64,000 nt of DNA from Devosia sp. SD17-2 (GTDB taxonomy: Bacteria; Pseudomonadota; Alphaproteobacteria; Rhizobiales; Devosiaceae). A program made the translations under genes and the position numbers. The notes beneath the pieces were generated by a model. It was not told the origin of the DNA. It saw only the letters and a program-made list of their open reading frames with translations, and did not search any database. Numbering within the stretch: position 1 is the stretch's first letter; each line of letters begins with the position of its first letter. The stretch covers positions 248,001 to 312,000 of the forward strand of contig NZ_CP104002.1 of NCBI RefSeq assembly GCF_029201565.1, written 5' to 3'. Positions 46,939 to 54,979 of the stretch are shown piece by piece.

Positions 46939-47604
46939 ATGGCTCTAGCAGATAATTCCGTGCCCATGCACCGGTTTCCAAAATACCTGCTCGACGGACA
47001 CGCCAACTTCATGTCGGGGCGCTATGCCCGGGAGAAGGAGCGTATTCGCGACCTGGCCACAGAAGGCCAGAAGCCCACCACCATGATCATTGCCTGCTGC
47101 GACAGCCGCGCGGCGCCCGAGATGATATTCGATGCCGGGCCCGGCGAACTCTTCGTCCTGCGCAATGTCGGCAATCTCGTCCCCACCTATCAGCCAGACG
47201 GCGGCCAGCACGGCACCTCGGCCGGCATTGAATATGCCGTCAAGGCTCTGGGCATCGCCGATATCGTGATCATGGGGCACGGCCGCTGCGGCGGTATCCA
47301 GGCTGCGCTCAATCCGGCCTCCAAGCCCCTCGACAGCGGTGACTTCATCGGCAAGTGGCTGACCATGCTGGGTGACCTGCCCAGCCAGGTGGGGCAGAAC
47401 AGCCTGATGACCCCGGCCGAGCGCCAGACGGCGATGGAGCGGATTTCAATCCGCAACTCGATCTTCAATCTGCGCACCTTCCCCTATGTGGCTTCGCTCG
47501 AAGCTGAGGGTAAGCTGGCCGTCCATGGCGCCTGGTTCGATATTTCGACCGGCGAGTTGTGGGTGATGAACGAAGCGGGCGACTTTATCCGCCCCGAGCT
47601 CTGA
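46939..47604 (+). CDS. Beta-class carbonic anhydrase
   Basis: It interconverts carbon dioxide and bicarbonate in the cytoplasm. The 221-residue protein shows the zinc ligands of the beta class: C53 with D55 and R57 in ACCDSRAAPEM, and H114 and C117 in GHGRCGG. The opening HRFPKYLLDGHANFMSGRY is common in alphaproteobacteria. I start at the ATG at 46939; the ATG at 46966 is also possible and neither has a strong ribosome binding site. A terminator follows at 47657. Confidence 0.93.
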   Translation: MALADNSVPMHRFPKYLLDGHANFMSGRYAREKERIRDLATEGQKPTTMIIACCDSRAAPEMIFDAGPGELFVLRNVGNLVPTYQPDGGQHGTSAGIEYAVKALGIADIVIMGHGRCGGIQAALNPASKPLDSGDFIGKWLTMLGDLPSQVGQNSLMTPAERQTAMERISIRNSIFNLRTFPYVASLEAEGKLAVHGAWFDISTGELWVMNEAGDFIRPEL

Positions 47605-48038
47605 GCAAACGCGGCCGGGCAGCCGGCCGCCACTCCAGATCACTGACCATTTGCAGGCGGGCCGCGAATTTACTCGGGCCCGCTTTTTTGTATTTTTGGG
47701 ATCCAGCGCAGTTTCTGCTCAATAAAAAGATCCAGTGAGGCGCATTTGCCTTCAAACTGGACTTGGCTGGCCTCAATTGTGATCAATAGAGCGCCCAGCT
47801 TTTCCCTTTGTGGTCAAGATCCGGCCCGGTCTGGCGTGATCGTAACTTTGAGTGCCAGCGTTGCCGGGCCTCTCGACTGCCCGCAAATTGCCCAGACATC
47901 ACATTTTTTACGCCCATGTCTGGGCCGATGATGACCACATTGCCCCGTCAGTCTCTGTCTCACGGATCGCCGGAGAGCATTCGTCGGAAGCGGACAAATC
48001 CGTTCCCGCAAATCCCAAATCACATGGAGCTAAATGCC
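47605..48038. other. Gene-free stretch before the first EF-hand gene
   Basis: After the carbonic anhydrase stop comes a GC-rich hairpin (GCGGCCGG 47611-47618 with CCGGCCGC 47623-47630), then a terminator at 47657-47689. A perfect 9-base inverted repeat, CCCAGACAT (47891-47899) with ATGTCTGGG (47916-47924), lies about 115 bases before the EF-hand gene. I see no further gene. Confidence 0.65.
47657..47689 (+). terminator. Rho-independent terminator after the carbonic anhydrase gene
   Basis: GCGGGCC (47657-47663) pairs perfectly with GGCCCGC (47677-47683), followed by six T (47684-47689). Confidence 0.85.
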
Positions 48039-48287
48039 ATGAAGAAGATCGTTCTTTCCTCGCTCGTCGTCCTCGGTCTCTCGACCGCTGCCTTTGCGCA
48101 GGCTGCTACCGACTTCGCATCGGTGGATTCGGATACGAGCGGTGGCATCTCCCTGACCGAGGCCCAGGCTGCATGGCCTGACCTGACCGAAGAAGCGTTC
48201 ACCGCTGCCGATGTCGACGCCAATGGCGAGCTCAGCGCCGAAGAATATGATGCCCTGGTGGCCGCTGCTGCCGCCCCGGCGAACTAA
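48039..48287 (+). CDS. Small secreted EF-hand protein, copy 1
   Basis: This 82-residue protein has a signal peptide (residues 1-20, ending AFAQA). The short mature part holds two EF-hand loops: DSDTSGGISLTEA and DVDANGELSAEEY, each with acidic residues at the calcium-binding positions. It ends in an alanine-rich tail. Calcium binding in the periplasm is inferred from the loops. GGAG lies ten bases before the ATG. A paralogue follows 152 bases later. Confidence 0.87.
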   Translation: MKKIVLSSLVVLGLSTAAFAQAATDFASVDSDTSGGISLTEAQAAWPDLTEEAFTAADVDANGELSAEEYDALVAAAAAPAN

Positions 48288-48439
48288 TTGCTTTGCCCGC
48301 CTCCCTGAGGCGGGCGCCGAGCCACCCCGCACTCTCTCGGGGTGGCTTCCCCATTTCCAGCCCGACCGGCGCTGCGCCTTCCGGCGCCACGGCGACCATT
48401 TCGCCGCGCAAGGACGGGCTTCTCCCAAGGAGAAATCCC

Positions 48440-48751
48440 ATGCGTAAATATGCAATTGCCCTCGCCGCCATCGGCCTCCTCGCCGCCCCGGCCATCGCTC
48501 AGACCCCGCTCAGCTTTGCTGATGTCGATACCGACGGAAACGGCGAATTGAGCTATGGCGAGCTGCAGGTGGTCTGGCCTGATCTGACCCAGGAAGAATT
48601 CAGTGCGGCGGACGTTGATCTCAGCGGTGGACTGAGCTCGGACGAGCTCAACAGCCTCCAGCCTTCAGCCGTATCGGTGCCTGCGCCGGGCGAGGCGCCT
48701 GCTGCGGTTCCATCCCCCACGGAATCGCTGTCCAATACCAAGGACGACTGA
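48440..48751 (+). CDS. Small secreted EF-hand protein, copy 2
   Basis: This 103-residue paralogue has a signal peptide (ending AIAQT) and two loops, DVDTDGNGELSYGEL and DVDLSGGLSSDEL. The mature core (FADVDTDGNGELSYGELQVVWPDLTQEEFSAADVD, shown here as two segments) aligns closely with copy 1. The C-terminal tail is longer and rich in proline and serine. AAGGAG precedes the ATG at 48440. A strong terminator follows, so the two genes form a unit. Confidence 0.87.
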   Translation: MRKYAIALAAIGLLAAPAIAQTPLSFADVDTDGNGELSYGELQVVWPDLTQEEFSAADVDLSGGLSSDELNSLQPSAVSVPAPGEAPAAVPSPTESLSNTKDD

Positions 48752-48755
48752 TCAG

Positions 48756-48780
48756 AAAGGCCGCCTCCCGGCGGCCTTTT
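48756..48780. terminator. Bidirectional terminator between the EF-hand gene and an EamA gene
   Basis: AAAGGCCGCC (48756-48765) pairs perfectly with GGCGGCCTTT (48770-48779) around TCCC. T-rich sequence follows on the plus strand and the stem itself supplies T on the minus strand. Confidence 0.85.
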
Positions 48781-48790
48781 CGTTTGGCGC

Positions 48791-49672
48791 TCAGTCTGCG
48801 ACCACGAGCGGGACGGTTTTCTTGCGCCCCATCACGGTCACGACGAGCCCGGAAATGACCACGACGGCGCCGAGGATTTCGATCGGCGTGATCATCTCGC
48901 CCAGAATGAGATAGCCGGACAAAAGCCCGGTGATCGGCACGAGAAGGGTGAAAGGCGCCACCACCGAGGTCGGGTGCTTGCCGAGCAGCCAGCTCCAGAT
49001 CGCCCCCGCCAGAATGGTCGAGATATAGGCGAGAAACGCGATCATCGCCGCGTCCGCCCATGAGAACTGGGTGATGGCCTCGACAATGGTCGGCCAGCCC
49101 TCGGTAAAGAGCGAGAGCCCGAGCAGCGGCGCGGGCGCGGCCAGCGCACCCCAGACATTGAACGAGAGCGCATCGACCTTGCCGGCCATCTTGGTCAGCA
49201 CATTGGCCATGCCCCAGCTGGCGGCACCAAATATGGTGAACACCAGCGGCAGCAGGCTCGCGCCCTCGAGCCGCTCGAGCGCGATGACGGCGATCCCGGA
49301 AAAGGCAATCGCCGCTCCCGCAAGCTGGAATTTCCCGGGCCGGTCGCCCAGCAGCGGGAAGGCCAGGGCCATGGTGAAAAAGGCCTGCGTTTGCAGCACC
49401 AGCGAAGCCAGCCCCGCCGGCATGCCCCAGGCCAGCGCCAGATTGAGAAAAGCATAGAGCAGGAACCCCAGGCACAGCCCGTAGCTCACCACGATCCACA
49501 CCGGCGCCTTGGGCGGCTTTACGAAAAACACCAGCGGAAACGCCGCCGCCGTAAAGCGTAGCGCCGCGGCCAGGATCGGCGGCAGCGCCTCGACGCTCCA
49601 TTTGATGACGACGAAATTGAACCCCCAGATGGCGACAACCACAAGGGCAAGAAGAATATGACGGAGGGGCAT
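48791..49672 (-). CDS. EamA/DMT family transporter
   Basis: This 293-residue inner membrane protein has ten hydrophobic segments in two EamA halves. It begins PLRHILLALVVVAIWGFNFVVIKW, with ERLEGASLLPLVFT and the late GEMITPIEILGAVVVISGL. Family members export metabolites such as amino acids; the substrate is unknown. The ATG at 49672 overlaps the stop of the upstream paralogue (TGATG). A longer reading frame upstream only reads through that gene out of frame and was not used. Confidence 0.9.
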   Translation of the reverse strand: MPLRHILLALVVVAIWGFNFVVIKWSVEALPPILAAALRFTAAAFPLVFFVKPPKAPVWIVVSYGLCLGFLLYAFLNLALAWGMPAGLASLVLQTQAFFTMALAFPLLGDRPGKFQLAGAAIAFSGIAVIALERLEGASLLPLVFTIFGAASWGMANVLTKMAGKVDALSFNVWGALAAPAPLLGLSLFTEGWPTIVEAITQFSWADAAMIAFLAYISTILAGAIWSWLLGKHPTSVVAPFTLLVPITGLLSGYLILGEMITPIEILGAVVVISGLVVTVMGRKKTVPLVVAD

Positions 49673-50550
49673 CAGGCAGACCGCAGACGGTTGAAGAGGC
49701 GCGCGCCGAGTACGCTGCAGACGAGGCCGACGAAGATCAGGGCACTGCCGGCAATTTCGACGAGGGTGATTTCCTCGCCCAGCAGGATCATGGACGAGGC
49801 TATGCCCGCCACCGGCACCAGCAGCGAAAACGGCGCAATCAGGCTCGCCGGATAGCGCTTGAGGAGATAACTCCAGAGCCCGAAGCCGAGGATCGTCGCG
49901 GCATAGGCGTTGAACAGCACGACAAAGACGCTGCGGCCGCTGAACCCGGCCAGCGCCTCGCCAATTAGGGCAGGGCCTTCCACCACCAGCGACAGCCCCA
50001 GCAGCGGAATGATGGGGACGAGACTGCTCCAGACCACAAAGGACAGCATGTCGATCTGCCCGGCCTTTTTCGAGGCGATATTGGCCACGCCCCAGAAGAA
50101 GGCGGCAAGGATGATCATCAGCAGCGGCACCAGCGCGGTCAGTTCCACCCGCTCGGTGGCAATGACTGCGACGCCTGCAATGGCGATCATGCCGCCAATG
50201 GTCTGGAACCGGGTCAGCCGTTCGCCGAGGAAGAACAGCGCCAGGACCACGGTGAAAAACGCCTGCATCTGCATGAGGAGGGACGCCAGCCCCGCTGGCA
50301 TCCCCAGCTTGATGGCCGAGAACAGGAGGCCAAACTGCGCAAAGCCGATGGCCAGTCCGTAGATCGCCAGCGTGCCAAGCCGGACTTTTGGCCGCTTGAC
50401 CAGGAACACGGCCGGCAAGGCGGCGCAGAGATAGCGCAGCGCCGTGAGAAACAGCGGCGGAACCTGCTCCACACCCCATTTGATGAAGACGAAATTGAGC
50501 CCCCAGATCGCAGCGACGAGGAGCGCCAGACCGATATCGCGCAAGGCCAT
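49672..50550 (-). CDS. EamA/DMT family transporter
   Basis: This 292-residue paralogue of the next gene has the same two-halved plan: ALRDIGLALLVAAIWGLNFVFIKWGVEQVPP at the start and GEEITLVEIAGSALIFVGLV near the end. Together the two coupled genes suggest a pair that exports related compounds or forms a heterodimer, but that is inference. I start at the ATG at 50550. An in-frame ATG at 50613 lies beyond the asd terminator hairpin and would add a non-typical tail. Confidence 0.9.
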   Translation of the reverse strand: MALRDIGLALLVAAIWGLNFVFIKWGVEQVPPLFLTALRYLCAALPAVFLVKRPKVRLGTLAIYGLAIGFAQFGLLFSAIKLGMPAGLASLLMQMQAFFTVVLALFFLGERLTRFQTIGGMIAIAGVAVIATERVELTALVPLLMIILAAFFWGVANIASKKAGQIDMLSFVVWSSLVPIIPLLGLSLVVEGPALIGEALAGFSGRSVFVVLFNAYAATILGFGLWSYLLKRYPASLIAPFSLLVPVAGIASSMILLGEEITLVEIAGSALIFVGLVCSVLGARLFNRLRSA

Positions 50551-50578
50551 GGGAAAGAACTCAGGGGGGAGGACGAAC

Positions 50579-50610
50579 AGAAAAAAACTCCGGAGGAGGC
50601 CCCCGGAGTT
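50579..50610 (-). terminator. Rho-independent terminator after asd
   Basis: On the minus strand AACTCCGG pairs with CCGGAGTT across a nine-base loop, followed by seven T. It is about 15 bases past the asd stop. Confidence 0.88.
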
Positions 50611-50624
50611 CAATGCTTTAGCGC

Positions 50625-51659
50625 TTATGCGCGGGGCTTGTAACCCTTTTCGATCAGCGTTTCCGCGATCTGGATCGTGTTGAGCGCCGCGCCCTTGCGC
50701 AGATTATCCGAGACCACCCACATGGCCAGGCCATTTTCGACGGTCACGTCTTCGCGGATACGGCTGACATAGGTCTCATAGTCGCCCACGGCCTCGACCG
50801 GGGTCGCATAGCCACCGGGTTCGCGCTTGTCGACCACTGCAATGCCCGGCGCGTCGCGCAGGATATCACGGGCCTCATCGGCAGAGATCGGATTGACGAA
50901 TTCGATATTGACCGCCTCGGAGTGACCGACAAACACCGGCACGCGCACGGCGGTGCAGGTGACCTTGATCTTGGGATCGAGGATCTTCTTGGTCTCGGCC
51001 AGAACCTTCCACTCTTCCTTGGTGTAGCCGTCTTCCATGAACACATCGATGTGCGGGATGACGTTGAAGGCGATCTGCTTGGGGAACTTGCCGGGGGTCG
51101 GGCTGTCGTTGACGAAAATGCCCTTGGTCTGGTTCCACAGTTCGTCGACGCCTTCCTTGCCGGCGCCCGACACCGACTGATAGGTCGAAACGACGACGCG
51201 CTTGATAATGGCCGCATCATGGAGCGGCTTCAGCGCCACGACCAGCTGGGCGGTCGAGCAATTGGGATTGGCAATGATGCCGGTGCGGTTGGCATCGGCC
51301 AGCCAGCGCTCGAGAATGTTGCCGTTTACTTCCGGCACGACCAGCGGCACGTCCGAGTGATAGCGCCAGAACGAGGAGTTATCGATGACGATGGCGCCGG
51401 CCGCCGCGATCTTGGGCGCCCATTCCTTGGAGATGGAACCACCAGCCGACATGATGGCAAAGTCGACATTGGAGAAGTCGAAGTGCTGCAGGTCCTTGGC
51501 CTTGAGGATCTTGTCGCCAAAGGAAATCTCCCGGCCGATCGACTTGGACGAGGCGAGGGCAAACACTTCATCAGCCGGAAAATTACGCTCGGCGAGAATA
51601 TTGAGAACTTCGCGGCCCACATTGCCTGTGGCCCCAACGACAGCGACGCGATAACCCAT
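50625..51659 (-). CDS. asd: Aspartate-semialdehyde dehydrogenase
   Basis: Asd makes aspartate semialdehyde, the branch point to lysine, threonine, methionine and diaminopimelate for the cell wall. The 344-residue protein has the NADP-binding VGATGNVGREVL at residues 8-19, the active-site cysteine at 134 (NPNCSTAQ) and the late HSEAVNIEF. It has its own terminator. An adjacent hairpin lies about 80 bases upstream of the start. Confidence 0.97.
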   Translation of the reverse strand: MGYRVAVVGATGNVGREVLNILAERNFPADEVFALASSKSIGREISFGDKILKAKDLQHFDFSNVDFAIMSAGGSISKEWAPKIAAAGAIVIDNSSFWRYHSDVPLVVPEVNGNILERWLADANRTGIIANPNCSTAQLVVALKPLHDAAIIKRVVVSTYQSVSGAGKEGVDELWNQTKGIFVNDSPTPGKFPKQIAFNVIPHIDVFMEDGYTKEEWKVLAETKKILDPKIKVTCTAVRVPVFVGHSEAVNIEFVNPISADEARDILRDAPGIAVVDKREPGGYATPVEAVGDYETYVSRIREDVTVENGLAMWVVSDNLRKGAALNTIQIAETLIEKGYKPRA

Positions 51660-52046
51660 TCTTGGAACTCCGGTTCCTGACCATTTCCGCCCCCGCGCAT
51701 CGCCTGGCGATGCGGTTGCTGGTTTGGCGCCTCTCCCCGTCGGGAGACGACCCGGGGAAAAGCGTCAGGCGGTTTTTGTGCTGGTTTTTGTCATGACGAC
51801 GCCACCGCCGGCAAAAAGGCCGGTTATTGTCGGTGTCGCGATGCGGCTGGCGCAGCCCATGACTAATTTCCCTATTGGAAAGCAGGACTTTTCATACTCT
51901 GAAATAGGAAAGAGTCAAATGATTTGCAATGCCGGGCCGGGTAGCGACACTTTTGCGCTATGACAGGCTCATTTCGACCCTGCCTCTTGTCGCCCCATGC
52001 CCGAGGGGGATAGGGAAAGCCAAAGAGAATGCCTCCAGGACCGAAA
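51660..52046. other. Gene-free divergent promoter region between asd and a flavoprotein gene
   Basis: No gene or riboswitch was recognised. There is a hairpin TCCCCG (51734-51739) with CGGGGA (51753-51758), a T-rich stretch around 51775-51790 and an AT-richer segment at 51860-51920. Both flanking genes start outward from this region, so promoters for both should lie here. Confidence 0.55.
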
Positions 52047-53237
52047 ATGACCGATTTTGACGTAGTAATTCTGGGGGCCGGTGCGGCCGGCTTGATGGCA
52101 GGCATCGAGGCCGGGCAGCGCGGACGGCGGGTTCTCGTCGTTGATCATGCCCGAGATCCCGGCGAAAAGATCCGTATTTCGGGCGGTGGGCGCTGCAATT
52201 TCACCAATGTGAACGCCACCCATGTCTTGGGGCGCGAGCGCTTCCTGTCGCAGAACCCGCGCTTTGCGCTGTCGGCGCTGTCGCGGTTCACACCTGAAAT
52301 GTTCATCGAGCGGGTCAAGCGCCGCGGCATTTCCTACCATGAAAAGACGCTCGGGCAGTTGTTCTGCGATGGCTCGGCCACCCAGATCGTCAATATGCTG
52401 ATCGAGGGCCTGCGCGCCGCCGGAGCGGCGATCTGGACCGGGCGCACCATCGGTTCGGTCGAAAAGATCCCCGAAGGTTTCAAGATTCTCGTCGGTGATG
52501 GCTTTGTCACCACGGAAAGCGTCGTCGTGGCCACGGGCGGCAAATCCATCCCCAAGATGGGCGCCACCGGCTTTGCCTATACGCTTGCCCGCCAGTTCGG
52601 CCTCGAAGTGACCGACACGCGCCCGGCGCTGGTACCGCTCACCTTTGAGGAAGGCGCGCTGGAAAAGCTCAAGCCGCTGGCCGGCGTATCGACCGAGGCA
52701 GTGGTCAGCCACAAGAAGACCAATTTCCGCGAAGCGCTGCTGTTTACCCATCGCGGCCTGTCCGGCCCGGCAATCTTGCAGATTTCCTCCTACTGGCGCG
52801 AGGGCGATGCGATCGGCGTCAATCTCCTGCCCGGCGAAGATGCGCTCGATTTCCTTAAGGCAGCGCGCCAGTCCAGCCCCAGACTGCACATCCAGACCGT
52901 GCTGGGTGAACGCCTGCCCAAGCGCCTCGCCCAACTGGTCGGCGAAACGATCGACATGCCCGGCATGATCGGCGATTTCTCCGACAAGAAGCTGACCCTG
53001 GCAGCCGAAGGCATCAACAAGTGGACGCTCAAGCCCGTCGGCTCGGAAGGTTATCGGACGGCTGAAGTGACGCTGGGTGGCGTGGATACAACCGGGCTCG
53101 ACGCCAAGACCATGGAAGCCCGCACCGTGCCGGGCCTGTTCTTCGTCGGCGAGGCGGTCGACGTTACCGGCTGGCTCGGCGGCTATAATTTCCAGTGGGC
53201 CTGGGCCTCCGGCTACGTGGCAGGCCAGGCGGCATAA
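52047..53237 (+). CDS. NAD(P)/FAD-dependent oxidoreductase, HI0933/BaiN family
   Basis: The 396-residue flavoprotein starts with a dinucleotide fold (FDVVILGAGAAGLMAGIEAG) and has the family marker EKIRISGGGRCNFTN (about residues 47-61), the middle segment LLFTHRGLSGPAILQ and the C-terminal GLFFVGEAVDVTGWLGGYNFQWAWASG. Members include a bile acid reductase, but most are uncharacterised. I start at the ATG at 52047, six bases after CCAGGA; the ATG at 52029 has a poorer site. Confidence 0.9.
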   Translation: MTDFDVVILGAGAAGLMAGIEAGQRGRRVLVVDHARDPGEKIRISGGGRCNFTNVNATHVLGRERFLSQNPRFALSALSRFTPEMFIERVKRRGISYHEKTLGQLFCDGSATQIVNMLIEGLRAAGAAIWTGRTIGSVEKIPEGFKILVGDGFVTTESVVVATGGKSIPKMGATGFAYTLARQFGLEVTDTRPALVPLTFEEGALEKLKPLAGVSTEAVVSHKKTNFREALLFTHRGLSGPAILQISSYWREGDAIGVNLLPGEDALDFLKAARQSSPRLHIQTVLGERLPKRLAQLVGETIDMPGMIGDFSDKKLTLAAEGINKWTLKPVGSEGYRTAEVTLGGVDTTGLDAKTMEARTVPGLFFVGEAVDVTGWLGGYNFQWAWASGYVAGQAA

Positions 53238-53257
53238 TTTTTTGACACGCGATGCCG

Positions 53258-53292
53258 CTCCTCCTCCTTGAGGGGAGGTCGGGGAGGGGGGC
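53258..53292. repeat. Half-copy of the palindromic intergenic element
   Basis: CTCCTCC followed by GGGGAGG and then GGGGAGGGGGG matches one half of the composite elements at 2315-2429 and 26856-26970. Confidence 0.4.
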
Positions 53293-53304
53293 ACTCGAGC
53301 CCCA

Positions 53305-53336
53305 CAAAAAAGCGGCGGAGTTTTTACCCCGCCGCC
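53305..53336 (-). terminator. Rho-independent terminator after the seven-repeat gene
   Basis: On the minus strand GCGGCGGGG pairs with CTCCGCCGC (one mismatch) across TAAAAA, followed by six T. Confidence 0.8.
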
Positions 53337-53361
53337 AAACGTCCAAAAATCGGAAAAATCC

Positions 53362-54903
53362 TCAGTTGGCGTTTTCGATCAGCATGATGGTGCCGGCCTC
53401 GTATGCGGCCTTGCAGTCATTGGCGTCGGCCATCAGATCGCTGTCGAGCAGCGTGGTGGCCGTGCCCGGACCTTCAAAGCGCGGGTCATCGCACTCATTG
53501 TCATCGGCATAGCTCGAGGTATTGTCGCCAAAGTCGACGCCCGAGCTGTCATAAGGCGCGCCGGCCGCATATTCGGGCGTATAGATGGTGCGGATCGAAA
53601 TCCGGCCCTCTTCCAACAGCGCCTTGCAGTCGGTCGCATCCCCCATCAGGTCTTCGGTCAGCAGCTTCTTGTCGACACCGGCGCCGGTAAAGCGCAGGTC
53701 GTCGCATTCGCCGTCATTGGCCCACTGGGAAAAGTCCGAGCCGAAGTCGAAGGCGAGGTTTTCCGCTTCGCCCTCATAGGTGGCGGTGCCGGCCTCCACT
53801 GCCGCGCGGCAATCGGTGGCGTCGCGCCTGATGTCGCCGGCAAGGGTTTCGCTGGCGACGCCGGCGCCGGTAAAGCGCGGATCATCGCACTCTCCGTCCT
53901 TGGCCCATTCCGAGGTATCGTCGCCGAAGTCGATTTCTCCGGCAGCAAGCATCCCTGCGCTGCCCTCGGGGGCTTCGCTCAGGGTCACCGTGCCGGCTTC
54001 ATAGGCTGCCTGGCAGTCGGTGGCGTCCTTCATGCGGTCTTCGTCGACCAGCTCGGCAGCCGCGCCGGCGCCGGTAAAGCGCGGATCGTCGCATTCGCCG
54101 TCATTGGCCCATTCGGAACTGTCGTCGCCAAAGTCGATTTCCGGGCGACCCATCGGCTGGGTCGTGTCATCGCTATCGGCGCCGTCATCGAAAGTCACCG
54201 TGCCAGCAGTGTAGGCGGCCTCACAATCGGTGGCGTCCTTCATGCGGTCTTCATCGACCAGTTCGGCCGCAGCGCCAGCGCCGGAAAAGCGCGGATCATC
54301 GCATTCGCCGTCATTGGCCCATTCAGAACTGTCGTCGCCAAAGTCGATTTTCGGGCGACCCATCGGCTGGGTCGTGTCATCGCCATCGACCTCTTCATCA
54401 AAAGTCACCGTGCCGGCCTCGTAGGCGGCTTCGCAATCGGTGGCGTCCTTCATGCGGTCTTCGTCGACCAGCTCGGCCGCAGCGCCAGTGCCGGTAAAGC
54501 GTGGGTCGTCGCACTCACCATCATTGGCCCATTGCGATGAATCATCGCCAAAATCGATCCCGGCGCGCGGGACAGGCGTGGGCGTGGGCGCGGGAGGCGG
54601 CGGCGTGCCGGGCTTGGTCGCCGGGGGTGCGCTCTCGGTCTTGAGTTCGGCTGTGCCGGCTGTAAAGGCTGCCTCGCAATCGGTGGCGTCCTTCATCAGA
54701 TCGGCATCGACGACGGCTTCGGCGACGCCCTCGCCGGTGAAGCGCGGATCATCACATTCGCCATCCTTGGCCCAGGGCGAACTGTCGTCACCGAAATCGA
54801 TGGCCGATGGCGAGTTGGGCTGAGCAACGCTCGGCACTGTTCCGGCCGAAGCCAATAAAATGCCGATCAGCGACCCGGCAATGACCCTGCTTGAAAAGCG
54901 CAT
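53362..54903 (-). CDS. Secreted protein of seven cysteine-pair repeats, unknown function
   Basis: I do not recognise this 513-residue protein. After a signal peptide (residues 1-28) it consists almost entirely of seven acidic repeats of about 53 residues at 35-87, 116-168, 186-238, 256-308, 324-376, 385-437 and 456-508. Each has a DFGDDSS-like start, then GECDDPRF and DATDC. The two cysteines of every repeat are exactly 26 residues apart (50/76, 131/157, 201/227, 271/297, 339/365, 400/426, 471/497), suggesting one disulfide per repeat. The many aspartates could bind calcium. Repeats 2-4 are almost identical with a 70-residue period. GGAGGA precedes the ATG at 54903. A longer frame upstream lacks a signal peptide and was rejected. 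Confidence 0.9.
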   Translation of the reverse strand: MRFSSRVIAGSLIGILLASAGTVPSVAQPNSPSAIDFGDDSSPWAKDGECDDPRFTGEGVAEAVVDADLMKDATDCEAAFTAGTAELKTESAPPATKPGTPPPPAPTPTPVPRAGIDFGDDSSQWANDGECDDPRFTGTGAAAELVDEDRMKDATDCEAAYEAGTVTFDEEVDGDDTTQPMGRPKIDFGDDSSEWANDGECDDPRFSGAGAAAELVDEDRMKDATDCEAAYTAGTVTFDDGADSDDTTQPMGRPEIDFGDDSSEWANDGECDDPRFTGAGAAAELVDEDRMKDATDCQAAYEAGTVTLSEAPEGSAGMLAAGEIDFGDDTSEWAKDGECDDPRFTGAGVASETLAGDIRRDATDCRAAVEAGTATYEGEAENLAFDFGSDFSQWANDGECDDLRFTGAGVDKKLLTEDLMGDATDCKALLEEGRISIRTIYTPEYAAGAPYDSSGVDFGDNTSSYADDNECDDPRFEGPGTATTLLDSDLMADANDCKAAYEAGTIMLIENAN

Positions 54904-54979
54904 GGACTGTCCTCCAGCCTGCTGTTGTGGATGCAGACTATAGCGGCTTTGTGACCGCCAGAGGCGCCCCCGTGGAGAA

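Noticed and set aside
49673..50479. N-terminal extension of the EamA gene at 48791
   Set aside because: It reads out of frame through the neighbouring EamA gene.
51660..52046. Lysine riboswitch or other leader before asd
   Set aside because: Only one short hairpin is visible; the conserved core of a lysine or other known riboswitch is not recognisable.
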